In this document: positions 17,301 through 24,974 of the stretch, in pieces
Position numbering within the stretch: position 1 is the stretch's first letter
How the letters are laid out: every line of letters starts with the position of its first letter
Source of the DNA: Paenibacillus_V sp046244365
GTDB taxonomy: Bacteria > Bacillota > Bacilli > Paenibacillales > NBRC-103111
Direction of reading: 5' to 3'
Assembly (NCBI RefSeq): GCF_046244365.1
Contig: NZ_CP176395.1
Span: 4,774,001 to 4,838,000 of the forward strand
Length of the DNA: 64,000 nucleotides
Position numbers and translations under genes: made by a program
Notes under the pieces: model-generated
What the model was told of the DNA's origin: nothing
What the model saw: only the letters and a program-made list of their open reading frames with translations
Databases searched by the model: none

Positions 17301-17509
17301 TGAACTCCTATTTAACATGCATATTGAAATCCTGCGAATGAGCGAGCATTCGTAAGAAAATCCTTATTCTCTGAGGGAGCTCAATTGTCGTTTATTTATT
17401 TTGCAATTTGTAACTCTATTAAAATAGTTAGCAATCGAGAAGAAACATCAGCATCATCTTTTCGCTAATATTAAATGGACAGAGAAATTCACGAAGGAGT
17501 TGTTGGGTG
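16985..17509. other. Non-coding gap: IS right flank and cupin upstream region
   Basis: About 520 bases without a convincing gene. The first ~300 probably belong to the IS element. At 17336-17353 CGAATG-AGCGAG-CATTCG forms a small palindrome. The last ~100 bases are AT-rich and should hold the cupin promoter; no clear -35/-10 pair picked out. Confidence 0.5.
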
Positions 17510-17932
17510 ATGAAGAATGGAATCAATTTTAGCGTTGTGGAAGCGGGTTCTTTTGGCGATCTTCTGAGTGTGACGGAGGGTCCTGCTGCAGGCAAGTACT
17601 TTCTGAAAGACAAGCTTGGACTAACTGGCATGGAAGTCTCACTTAACCAACTGCCAGAGGGAGCGGAAGTACCCTTTTACCACACACATCGCGAGAATGA
17701 AGAGCTATACCTATTCATTGGCGGCTGCGGTCAGTTTCAAGTGGATGGAAAAATTTTCTCAGTCAAGGAAGGAACGGCCGTTCGCGTAAAGCCTGAAGGC
17801 GAACGCACGCTCCGCAATAACGGTAATGGGGATTTGTATTTCATCGTGATTCAAGCCCAAGCGGACAGTCTCCGCCAATGGGTGATGACTGATGGCGTCA
17901 TTCTGGATAAGCCGGTGTCCTGGGCGGAATAG
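17510..17932 (+). CDS. Cupin-domain protein
   Basis: 140 residues. ATG at 17510 has AAGGAG 10 bases upstream; a GTG directly before it is an equal alternative. A single cupin fold is visible: the metal-binding motif is PFYHTHRENEELYLFIGG, followed by GQFQVDGKIFSVKEGTAVRV and a second strand pattern ERTLRNNGNGDLYFIVIQ. Such small cupins may be isomerases, dioxygenases or sensors; none can be named. It converges with the RiPP protease gene 37 bases downstream and shows no terminator between. Confidence 0.8.
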   Translation: MKNGINFSVVEAGSFGDLLSVTEGPAAGKYFLKDKLGLTGMEVSLNQLPEGAEVPFYHTHRENEELYLFIGGCGQFQVDGKIFSVKEGTAVRVKPEGERTLRNNGNGDLYFIVIQAQADSLRQWVMTDGVILDKPVSWAE

Positions 17933-17969
17933 TGCTAATAGGTATCTGGTTTAACCAAGTACGCCATTT

Positions 17970-19196
17970 CTATCTTACGCCGGTAGCTTTCAAGTCTCTT
18001 CTTCGGATCTTGCGGTCGCGGAAAACATTTCTGGCACCTATGAAATACAGCGATAGTCGAATCAGCATAAGCGTTAAAATGATCGCGCCGTCCCAGAACG
18101 ACACCGTATCAACGGCGAAATGGGCAACCTGATGAAAAGCCATGGAAAGTCCCGTAACAGAGGCCGGAATTGTAAATACTACAAGTATGAAAGTGAGGGT
18201 AGCGATTCCGAGCATGTAAAAGATGGAAAAAATCTTTGCCGCTCTCTTCTCACCCGAAGGCAATCTTTCCCACCGCCCTTTACTCTCTTCTCTTTTATAA
18301 GGGATGATGGATCTCAGAAAAGTCTTACTTGATTGATGGAGGTTCGCAGAATTCGTCCAATTAACGGCCACATAATAAACATCGGTCCTCAAAAAGAACA
18401 AAAACTGGGAAAGGACAGAAAAGAATAGAGCGAGTGCGATCAGCCGGGATAGCCCATAGACGAAAGTACTCTCAATCGCAGATAATTGCACGAACAAGCA
18501 AATAAGCAGCAGCGTGCAATCCCAGGCCATTCCGGCTAGATAAGGCAAATATCTTTTCTTCTTCGGGTGCGCCCATAACCCTGTCATTTGAGTTTCCACT
18601 GCAACGAACACATAACGAATACTGAATCGAATGTTCGTTTTGACCCCCTTGCCGACGGCTGCGAAGTAGTGACCGCATTCATGAATAACGATTTGAATAC
18701 TACTGATGATAAAGATCAGCAAGGCATTTTCTCCAATTCCATATAGCAAAAAAGCGTCCCGAAAGTGCGGTAAAAGAGATGGTTTAAGCGCGTATAGGAA
18801 GATTACGACAATGACATTTATCACGTAGAATCTAGCCATCCACTCATGAAACAAAATGCGCCCTGCCCTTACCTGCCAGGATTCCTGCCGGAACGCCTGA
18901 CTGCTATCGTAATCTACCATTTTCCTCCCATCTATACTGAAAACGAGCCCAAGCGCCAGCAGCTTTGCGACAAAATCTACAACATTCACAACAATCCCCT
19001 TTTCCTGCTGGATCAACTCTTTAATCTCATGTAGTGTCCGGTTGCCGTCGGCTAATTGTATGACTAGAACCGCAGGTTCCGGCACGCGAATAAACTTGGG
19101 AATATGGGAATCGCCGATTGTGTATTCCTGTCCTTCTTGTTGTACGGCCAGATGCGTCAGGATCACTCTGGATTCTGAATGGATTTCATGGTTCAT
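17970..19196 (-). CDS. PqqD-like / M50 membrane zinc metalloprotease of the RiPP operon
   Basis: 408 residues. Residues about 15-95 form a PqqD-type winged-helix leader-binding domain (IPKFIRVPEPAVLVIQLADG, TLHEIKELIQQEKG). Then about six membrane helices carry the M50 site-2-protease motif HECGH (172-176, Cys in the variable position) and a later AGMAWDCTLL segment that should give the third metal ligand. Such proteins cut or process peptides in or at the membrane and occur in RiPP operons. Start at 19196 after GAGGGGAGAC; only 12 bases separate it from the E1-like gene, so it is the last gene of the operon. It likely removes the leader or exports the modified peptide; inference from context. 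Confidence 0.82.
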   Translation of the reverse strand: MNHEIHSESRVILTHLAVQQEGQEYTIGDSHIPKFIRVPEPAVLVIQLADGNRTLHEIKELIQQEKGIVVNVVDFVAKLLALGLVFSIDGRKMVDYDSSQAFRQESWQVRAGRILFHEWMARFYVINVIVVIFLYALKPSLLPHFRDAFLLYGIGENALLIFIISSIQIVIHECGHYFAAVGKGVKTNIRFSIRYVFVAVETQMTGLWAHPKKKRYLPYLAGMAWDCTLLLICLFVQLSAIESTFVYGLSRLIALALFFSVLSQFLFFLRTDVYYVAVNWTNSANLHQSSKTFLRSIIPYKREESKGRWERLPSGEKRAAKIFSIFYMLGIATLTFILVVFTIPASVTGLSMAFHQVAHFAVDTVSFWDGAIILTLMLIRLSLYFIGARNVFRDRKIRRRDLKATGVR

Positions 19197-19208
19197 ACTC
19201 GTCTCCCC

Positions 19209-20357
19209 TCAAATTGCGGCCATTTTTTCCGACCCAAGCTTTACCAAGGCATCTAATGGTATAGGTTCGGCGCCTATATCCCTATTTCTCCCGCAGCTGG
19301 GGCAGTCTTCTATTCGGCTGATTTCTTCATGGGTAAACCTCATATCCTGCAGGTTTATTTTCGTATACGGCAATGGAAAAACGGGTGAATAGTTCGTTAA
19401 ATATTTGGCTATTTCCGAAGCCAGTACCGAGGTTAGAAGCGATACGTTCGGAGCGAAGGACGGATTCATGAAGGAACGGCTATCCAGCTCACCGCTAGCT
19501 ATGGATTTTATCGTGTCGAATACTTTGGAGTTGCGGCGAATGGACTGCATACACAAGCAATCCGTACATCCCGTTTCGAAGGGAACTACCCGGTACATAA
19601 ACCCGCTGCCATGGCGAAGTCCGGCATGAAAAACAGGCTTTCGATAGTGAAGGCAAGCGGCGTTCACGTATCTGGATGCCTGCACGGGAGGCGTATCGAT
19701 CACACAAACGACGACATCCGCGTCTTTAATAATGTCTTTCACCGAATGGGCGCTATCGATTTGCCGATTCACAACCTGAACGTCAATGTCACGATTCATG
19801 GCTTGGAGGCGTTCGCGAATGACATCCGTCTTGCGCTTGCCAATATCGTCTTCCGTGAAAAGAATTTGCCTATTTAAATTGTTCAATTCTACGCGATCAT
19901 GATCGACGCCAACGATTTTGCCTACCCCCATCGCAGCTAACCAAACGGCCAACAACCCGCCACCGCCCAACCCGAGAATGGCGACGGAGCTATGCTTCAA
20001 CCTTTCCTGGAACAGGTACCGATTTTCATGCATCGATTCGTGCACCGAATAAAAGGTGAAATTGTTTCGGTAACGCTGCAGTTCTCGCGGAGTCAATCCA
20101 TACGTGTCCGTTGCATCGCTGTCGAGCAGCTTATGGTTGTGCAGCATGGCAACTCCGCGTTTCACGTCTTCCTCGGATAGATTGCATAGTTGCGCCAGTT
20201 CCTCTACCGTGTGCTGTCCCGTCAATTGATGCATAAAGTAATAAACGGTTCCATCCGGATCCGGGATTTCGAGTCGAACAAGATCCGTTTGAATCCGTAT
20301 GACCTGATTGGCTGCTTGCATTTGATTTCGATAAAACTCCTTCAATCTAGGTTTCAT
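19209..20357 (-). CDS. E1/ThiF-like adenylating enzyme with N-terminal leader-binding domain (RiPP modification)
   Basis: 382 residues. Residues about 20-85 resemble the winged-helix recognition domain of ThiF-type RiPP enzymes (VRLEIPDPDGTVYYFMHQLT, TVEELAQLCNLSEEDVKRGV). The adenylation core begins SVAILGLGGGGLLAVWLAAM (GLGGGG 129-134), with VDHDRVELNNLNRQILF (Arg163) and the Asp-containing VVVCVIDTPP. Four zinc cysteines are present as CxxC pairs (264/267 with an extra Cys269, and 352/355). E1 enzymes activate a carboxylate as acyl-adenylate; MccB and PaaA are RiPP examples. There is no YcaO partner, so this is not a standard azole cluster. Start at 20357 behind GAGGTGAG. It follows a 31-residue precursor gene across a terminator-like hairpin. 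Confidence 0.85.
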   Translation of the reverse strand: MKPRLKEFYRNQMQAANQVIRIQTDLVRLEIPDPDGTVYYFMHQLTGQHTVEELAQLCNLSEEDVKRGVAMLHNHKLLDSDATDTYGLTPRELQRYRNNFTFYSVHESMHENRYLFQERLKHSSVAILGLGGGGLLAVWLAAMGVGKIVGVDHDRVELNNLNRQILFTEDDIGKRKTDVIRERLQAMNRDIDVQVVNRQIDSAHSVKDIIKDADVVVCVIDTPPVQASRYVNAACLHYRKPVFHAGLRHGSGFMYRVVPFETGCTDCLCMQSIRRNSKVFDTIKSIASGELDSRSFMNPSFAPNVSLLTSVLASEIAKYLTNYSPVFPLPYTKINLQDMRFTHEEISRIEDCPSCGRNRDIGAEPIPLDALVKLGSEKMAAI

Positions 20358-20386
20358 TTATCGCTCACCTCAGTCAAAAAGAATGG

Positions 20387-20412
20387 AAAAGGCCGTACTT
20401 TTATGTACGACC
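20387..20412 (-). terminator. Hairpin-T-run attenuator between RiPP precursor and E1 gene
   Basis: On the minus strand GGTCGTAC (20412-20405), loop ATAAAA, GTACGGCC (20398-20391), then TTTT. An 8-bp stem with one G-U pair sits 22 bases after the precursor stop. Such partial terminators let the short precursor be made in excess over the enzymes. Confidence 0.65.
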
Positions 20413-20433
20413 TTCTTGCCGAAAGCTAAATCA

Positions 20434-20529
20434 TTAAATCGTGGAGATACCGTCCCACGGGGTATCCATTCCGTCTCCTTTATACATGGTTGGAGTAAGG
20501 TCCTCTACTTCACGGATTTCGATATTCAT
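20434..20529 (-). CDS. RiPP precursor peptide, 31 residues
   Basis: Found by eye: ATG at 20529 behind GGGAGGTG (6-base spacing), TAA at 20434. The peptide begins MNIEIREVEDLTPTMY, continues KGDGMDT and ends PWDGISTI. The first half is acidic and hydrophobic like a leader; the second half is Gly/Asp-rich with two DG pairs (19-20, 26-27), one Trp and two Met. It has no Cys and no basic tail, so thioether, disulfide or thiazole products are excluded. Potential activation points for an E1-like enzyme are Asp19, Asp22, Asp26 or the C-terminal Ile carboxylate. It heads an operon with the ThiF-like enzyme and the M50 protease. The size is close to the ~30-residue PaaP precursor of pantocin, also modified by an E1-like enzyme. 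The product is unknown. Confidence 0.72.
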   Translation of the reverse strand: MNIEIREVEDLTPTMYKGDGMDTPWDGISTI

Positions 20530-20560
20530 TATTTTCACCTCCCACATTCGATACTGTTAC

Positions 20561-20592
20561 TCTAAACCAATATTGGAAACTTGAGGAGGATG
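20561..20592 (-). promoter_or_regulatory. Upstream motif pair of the RiPP operon
   Basis: CATCCTCCTCA (20592-20582, minus strand) followed after 12 bases by TGGTTTAGA (20569-20561), about 32 bases before the precursor start. The same pair lies before the stalk-domain gene with 11 extra bases between, about one helical turn. Confidence 0.45.
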
Positions 20593-20635
20593 ATTTTTTT
20601 TAACCCCATTTCAGACTTCACTGGACGTTAGAGAC

Positions 20636-20668
20636 AGCAAAAAAGGAGCTGCCGCTTGGCAACTCCTT
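20636..20668 (-). terminator. Rho-independent terminator after MFS gene
   Basis: Minus strand AAGGAGTTGCC (20668-20658) pairs with GGCAGCTCCTT (20653-20643, one G-U), followed by a T-run. It isolates the RiPP operon from the upstream MFS gene. Confidence 0.8.
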
Positions 20669-20706
20669 CGTTATCAATCAAGTTGTAATTCGGGCAAACG
20701 CTCCCG

Positions 20707-22011
20707 TTAGTTAAGAGAGCTACTGTCAGATGCCACTCCCCTGCGGGCCCAAATCACTACCGGGATCAGTAAAAGTGCAAGGCCGCCTCCGGCAAGCGAC
20801 AGCGTTGCGTAACTGGATTGAGCAACAACCATGCCGGACAGTGCTCCACCCGATGCCCCAGCTAGTGCTATTAATACATCAAGCGTTCCTTGCGTTTTTG
20901 CACGAGTTGCAGGACCGGCGGCATCTACTATAAGTGCTGTACCACTGATCAAGCCAAAGTTCCAACCAAGTCCCAATAATGCAAGAGCGACTATTAGAAC
21001 CAACATAGAATCTGCAGGCGCTACAGCTGCAACTATACCGGCAGTCAGTAGAATACCTCCCGAAGCTATTGACATGGCTATGCGTCCGATCTTATCAACT
21101 AGAATACCTGTAAGGAGGGAAGGAAAATACATGAAGCCAATATGGATTCCTATTACTAATCCTACTTCCCCCAAACTATGCCCGTGATGCTTCATGTGAA
21201 TTGGCGTCATTGTCATAATTGCGACCATCACGATTTGAGTTAAGATCATTACGGTTGCCCCTATAAACAAGCCTCTGATGTTATTTGTATCCGAGTTCGT
21301 TTGCGCAGTTGCTGACTGGCTCAGATCTGACTGTGCTTTAAGTATTCCTTTCGATACGACCAATGGGTCTGGGCGTAGGAAAATCAAAAATACCATACCT
21401 GCAAGGATGAAAGCCGCGGCAGCTAAAATAAAAGGACCCGCTAGGGCCGGGACCCCGATTGACGTTGCAAATCGACCCATAACTTCAACCAAGTTAGGAC
21501 CTGCAACCGCGCCGAAAGTTGTCGAAACCATTGCTATACTAATCGCTTTTGCCCGCTGGGTAGGCTTAGCTAAATCTGTTCCCGCATAACGCGCTTGTAA
21601 GTTTGCAGCTGTGCCTGCGCCGTAAATAAGCAGCGATACAAATAGAAGTACAATACTATGACTTACTGCAGACCCTACTACGCCAATTGCACCAAGACCG
21701 CCTGCCAAAAACCCTGCGGCAAGCCCCAACCGGCGCCCGTAATGTTGTGAAAGACGCCCAAGCAGCAAAGCGGCCACCGCAGAGCCAAGAGTCAACATGG
21801 CGGCTGGAACACCTGCAAAACGATCTGTTCCCAACATATCTTGTGCAAGGAGAGCGCCGACCGTTACGCCTGCAGCAAGCCCCGCACCCCCAAAAATTTG
21901 TGATATGACTACAACGATCAAGGAACGTTTAAACAACTGCTGCTGCATATCTAGGGAACCGGCGTAACCTCGAGATTGGTTGTCTCTTAGACTATGAGGT
22001 TCATGCGTCAT
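20707..22011 (-). CDS. MFS transporter
   Basis: 434 residues with twelve predicted membrane helices in two halves. The first half has the MFS motif A region LLLGRLSQHYGRRLGLAAG between helices 2 and 3, and the repeat in the second half is GILVDKIGRIAMSIASGG. A polar ~25-residue N-terminal extension precedes the first helix; an internal Met at residue 22 is an alternative start. It is on the same strand as, and upstream of, the RiPP operon but separated by a terminator. It may export a drug or metabolite; a role in RiPP export cannot be excluded but is not supported by operon structure. Confidence 0.83.
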   Translation of the reverse strand: MTHEPHSLRDNQSRGYAGSLDMQQQLFKRSLIVVVISQIFGGAGLAAGVTVGALLAQDMLGTDRFAGVPAAMLTLGSAVAALLLGRLSQHYGRRLGLAAGFLAGGLGAIGVVGSAVSHSIVLLFVSLLIYGAGTAANLQARYAGTDLAKPTQRAKAISIAMVSTTFGAVAGPNLVEVMGRFATSIGVPALAGPFILAAAAFILAGMVFLIFLRPDPLVVSKGILKAQSDLSQSATAQTNSDTNNIRGLFIGATVMILTQIVMVAIMTMTPIHMKHHGHSLGEVGLVIGIHIGFMYFPSLLTGILVDKIGRIAMSIASGGILLTAGIVAAVAPADSMLVLIVALALLGLGWNFGLISGTALIVDAAGPATRAKTQGTLDVLIALAGASGGALSGMVVAQSSYATLSLAGGGLALLLIPVVIWARRGVASDSSSLN

Positions 22012-22338
22012 CGCTTAGAACCACACCTTTCCAGTTATTTATAGTAAGATGCCAATCTTTATACTAAAGCATCTCCTTCGGGTGAAATAGTCGAATGCTC
22101 TACATGGGATATGGCCCATGGTAAAGCCGCCACTCTTTAGTGTCAAGGATTATCTTTCATCTAATCTGTCCATTCGTAACGAAGCTGCTTATCATGCCGG
22201 CAAGCCTCATCCTAGTCGATTAGTTAGCTCTCGTCTCCCTTTCGTTCTTCTTCCTTTTTATGACATTGCTACGAACATAAATTAAACGTAGAATTGTGCC
22301 AACGTGTTATTGGCAAGACTTTAAGAAGGGGCATTGAA
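22012..22338. other. Gap between MFS and AraC genes
   Basis: About 330 bases between divergent genes. It should hold both promoters. A short GGGATATGGCCC-type hairpin near 22107 is visible. No gene, repeat-family member or riboswitch was recognised. Confidence 0.4.
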
Positions 22339-23067
22339 ATGGATACCTGTAAAGAGCTTGTAGCGGAAAAACGAACGTATACCGCCTCTCATGTGAAGCA
22401 CACTCATTCCTATGCGCAATTGATTTTGCCTCTCCAAGGCAAATTGGCTATTGAAGCAGGAACGGAACATTTTCTATTGGACGACCAGTTGCTATTATAC
22501 GTCCCTCCTGAATGCGATCATACTTTTTATTCCAATGTGCGCAATGAATTTCTGGTTTTGGATATACCGGATAAGATGATTCCCTCCAGCAGGATGAACG
22601 ATAAAGGGATTTCCTACTCTTTGAACAGGAAGTGGAGAGGAATTCGTTATCTAATCTTGAATGAATTGGACCAGCAAGACGAACAACGGTCTGCTCTTAT
22701 GGAGCTGTATCCTTATATTTCGCATCATTTACTCCAAGAGCAACGACCTAGATCCATTCAATTTATTCATGAGCATTATGACGAGAACATAACGGTGCAG
22801 CAGTTGGCAGCGCTTGAGCATTTCAATCGTTCCTATTATACGGAATGGTTTCTAAAGGAAACCGGAAAATCGCCGTCTGCCTATCTTCAGGAAGTCCGGT
22901 TGAGTAAGGCGAAGCAATTGCTGCGAGAAACCAGCTTCTCCATTCTGCAGATTGCTCTTCAAGTAGGCTTGGAGCATCAATCTTCTTTGACACGCTTGTT
23001 CCAAAAAAATGAAAAAACAACGCCGAGTCTATACCGAAAAAAGCATTTCATACACGGTAAGGAGTAA
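22339..23067 (+). CDS. AraC family transcriptional regulator with N-terminal cupin
   Basis: 242 residues from ATG at 22339 (AAGGGG upstream); an in-frame start at 22294 lacks a site. The N-terminal part is a cupin sensor (HVKHTHSYAQLILPLQGKLA, LLYVPPECDHTFY). The C-terminal ~100 residues carry two AraC helix-turn-helix units, with VQQLAALEHFNRSYYTEWF and SILQIALQVGLEHQSSLTRL. It lies upstream of and codirectional with an EamA exporter gene that it may control. Effector unknown. A terminator follows. Confidence 0.87.
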   Translation: MDTCKELVAEKRTYTASHVKHTHSYAQLILPLQGKLAIEAGTEHFLLDDQLLLYVPPECDHTFYSNVRNEFLVLDIPDKMIPSSRMNDKGISYSLNRKWRGIRYLILNELDQQDEQRSALMELYPYISHHLLQEQRPRSIQFIHEHYDENITVQQLAALEHFNRSYYTEWFLKETGKSPSAYLQEVRLSKAKQLLRETSFSILQIALQVGLEHQSSLTRLFQKNEKTTPSLYRKKHFIHGKE

Positions 23068-23155
23068 AAAAATTCCGATATCCGGATAAAAGTACTCATG
23101 CTCAGCCCTTTAAAATGAATATGAACTTGACCGGAGCATGGCCAAGTTCCCCTGC

Positions 23156-23187
23156 AAACCGTGGTTTTCGGTGAATCGCGGTTTTTG
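23156..23187 (+). terminator. Terminator after AraC gene
   Basis: AAACCGTG at 23156 pairs with CGCGGTTT at 23177-23184, followed by TTT. About 90 bases past the AraC stop; 8-bp stem with one G-U pair. Confidence 0.6.
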
Positions 23188-23214
23188 GGCATTTCACTTT
23201 AAGGAGTATAAAGG

Positions 23215-24087
23215 ATGTCAATTGTATGGGGTTTACTATTTGCGCTCTTATGGTCTTCTGCGGCCATTGCCACGAAGTTCGGCCTGGAATCCACAACACC
23301 TTTAGCATTGGGTTCGTTCCGATTTCTAACTGCCGGATTGCTTCTTTTGCTTTATGTTTATGTTTTCAACCGGAAATATCCCTGGCCGCGATCCCGGCAA
23401 TGGCTGCCGCTAATCGGGTTAGGTCTGCTAAATACGACCATTTATTTGGGAGCGACCTTTTGGTCGCTTAGCTATGTGCCGGCAGGCTTGTTTAATTTGT
23501 TCGTGGCGACGAATCCTTTTCTCGTCGCTTTCCTATCCTATATTTGGCTAAAACGAAGCATTTCGTTAAAAGAATGGCTAGGGATGGTTGTCGCAGCAGC
23601 CGGTTTGTGGATTGCCGCATGGCCATCTATCGCTAACGGCGTGGCAAGTATAAGCGGATTGATTATTTTAGGGATCGGCATGCTCTCGATGGCCTTCGGA
23701 AGTGTCTATTTCAAGAAGGTCGGCTTAGATTTGCCGGGTATCGTTATCAATACGTGGCAGCTATGCATTGGCGGCAGCTTCTCCTTGCCATTTGCCTGCG
23801 TTTTGGAGAAAGTTAAGTTTTTCCTCGTACCTGATTTTCATTTCGTCGGTTCGCTCATATGGCTGGTCTTCATCATCTCAATCGGGACTATGCTGCTTTG
23901 GTTCTATATGTTGAAGCAGGATCCCGTCGCAGCTAATAATTGGTTATTCATGACCCCCATATTCGGCTTCATTTTGGCGGCGATTTTTCTCCATGAACCG
24001 GTGACCCTATTCGATATGACAGCGACTGTCGTTGTCGTTATCGGGCTGTTCTTATCAGGCAACATTAAGAAACTTACAAGAAACTAA
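23215..24087 (+). CDS. EamA/DMT family transporter
   Basis: 290 residues with about ten membrane helices in two EamA repeats. Helix starts such as WGLLFALLWSSAAIATKFGL, LGSFRFLTAGLLLLLYVYVF and the second-half GLIILGIGMLSMAFGSVYF fit the drug/metabolite transporter family. Ends with a short basic tail. The ATG at 23215 follows TTAAGGAG. Probably exports an amino acid or related metabolite; the AraC gene just upstream is the likely regulator. Confidence 0.87.
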   Translation: MSIVWGLLFALLWSSAAIATKFGLESTTPLALGSFRFLTAGLLLLLYVYVFNRKYPWPRSRQWLPLIGLGLLNTTIYLGATFWSLSYVPAGLFNLFVATNPFLVAFLSYIWLKRSISLKEWLGMVVAAAGLWIAAWPSIANGVASISGLIILGIGMLSMAFGSVYFKKVGLDLPGIVINTWQLCIGGSFSLPFACVLEKVKFFLVPDFHFVGSLIWLVFIISIGTMLLWFYMLKQDPVAANNWLFMTPIFGFILAAIFLHEPVTLFDMTATVVVVIGLFLSGNIKKLTRN

Positions 24088-24149
24088 CCCCAGACAATCT
24101 CATTCATACAGGCTCTATTGCGAACGATTACTCGAATTTGTATGCAAAA

Positions 24150-24174
24150 AAGACCTGCTTCATCGGCAGGTCTT
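24150..24174. terminator. Bidirectional terminator between EamA and TetR genes
   Basis: AAGACCTGC at 24150-24158 pairs with GCAGGTCTT at 24166-24174. It sits between convergent genes, with A-rich sequence on the left and a short run on the right; acts best for the minus-strand TetR gene. Confidence 0.75.
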
Positions 24175-24179
24175 AAAGG

Positions 24180-24770
24180 TTAACTGTATTTAAGGGAGCG
24201 CAGCAACGTAAATTGCTTGGCGAGATAGAGCGGCGTGTATGGCATATCTTTTCGAAGCCAAGCCACGATCGTGCCGATCAAGGCGGAGGAGCCGTACCAG
24301 ATGGCAATATCCTTTTGAATCATTCCATTTGAAATAAAGGATTCGCTCCCCATTCTCTCTACTCTTGCAGTAATTAATTCGGTAAGCAGATGTAACAACC
24401 GGTCCGTAAAGATCGGCGTGCGCTTCGAGGTGAGAATGACTTTATAAAATTTAGCATGTTTCGCAATGTGCTCGAGCAGGTTTACCAATAACGGCCAATC
24501 ATCATCCTCAGTAGGATTCTGATTCTCAGGTACATGGCTCTGAATGCTTCTGATGTCCTCGATCATCTCATCCGCCATCTTTTCCAACATATCCGGTATG
24601 TCGCGATAGTGCAAATAAAAAGTAACACGGTTGATGGTAGCGCGCTCTGCGATACGATTGACCGATATTTTCTCGATTTCCATTTCCTGAAGCAATTCAA
24701 TAAAGGCATCTTTAAGTAATTGACGCGTGCGGAGTATGCGGGGATCGGTGCGGGACGCTTTATTATCCAT
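24180..24770 (-). CDS. TetR family regulator
   Basis: 196 residues from MDNKASRTDPRILRTRQLLK at 24770 with AAGGGAGG upstream. The N-terminal helix-turn-helix ISVNRIAERATINRVTFYLH and the following YRDIPDML are typical. The C-terminal domain (LLHLLTELITARVERMG, KDIAIWYGSSALIGTIVAWL) matches the TetR_C group of the DhaS/YxaF-like bacillary proteins. Divergent from a DHA2-type exporter gene with an imperfect dyad between, so it most likely represses that exporter and responds to its substrate. Confidence 0.87.
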   Translation of the reverse strand: MDNKASRTDPRILRTRQLLKDAFIELLQEMEIEKISVNRIAERATINRVTFYLHYRDIPDMLEKMADEMIEDIRSIQSHVPENQNPTEDDDWPLLVNLLEHIAKHAKFYKVILTSKRTPIFTDRLLHLLTELITARVERMGSESFISNGMIQKDIAIWYGSSALIGTIVAWLRKDMPYTPLYLAKQFTLLRSLKYS

Positions 24771-24925
24771 ATGTCCTCCCTTTTCCATTAACCTAGCAAA
24801 CTACAATTTCCCGGCTTACGTAGTATTTTTGGGAGATAAACTACAACATACAATTCCCTGTAGACTAATTTACATTTCTTGCATACTTGTCGCTTGTAAA
24901 CCCAATTGTTCTGCATATAATCTAA

Positions 24926-24959
24926 TTTATACAATGTAAATTATATTACACGTTGTAAA
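24926..24959. promoter_or_regulatory. Candidate TetR operator upstream of the DHA2 exporter
   Basis: TTTATACAATGTAA (24926-24939) and TTACACGTTGTAAA (24946-24959) form an imperfect inverted repeat with a 6-base centre, about 15 bases before the exporter start and within the divergent promoter region. Confidence 0.5.
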
Positions 24960-24974
24960 TTTAGTCTAGGCATC

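Noticed and set aside
20707..22011. MFS gene as part of the RiPP operon (exporter)
   Set aside because: A strong terminator and a separate promoter region lie between it and the precursor gene, so operon membership is not supported.
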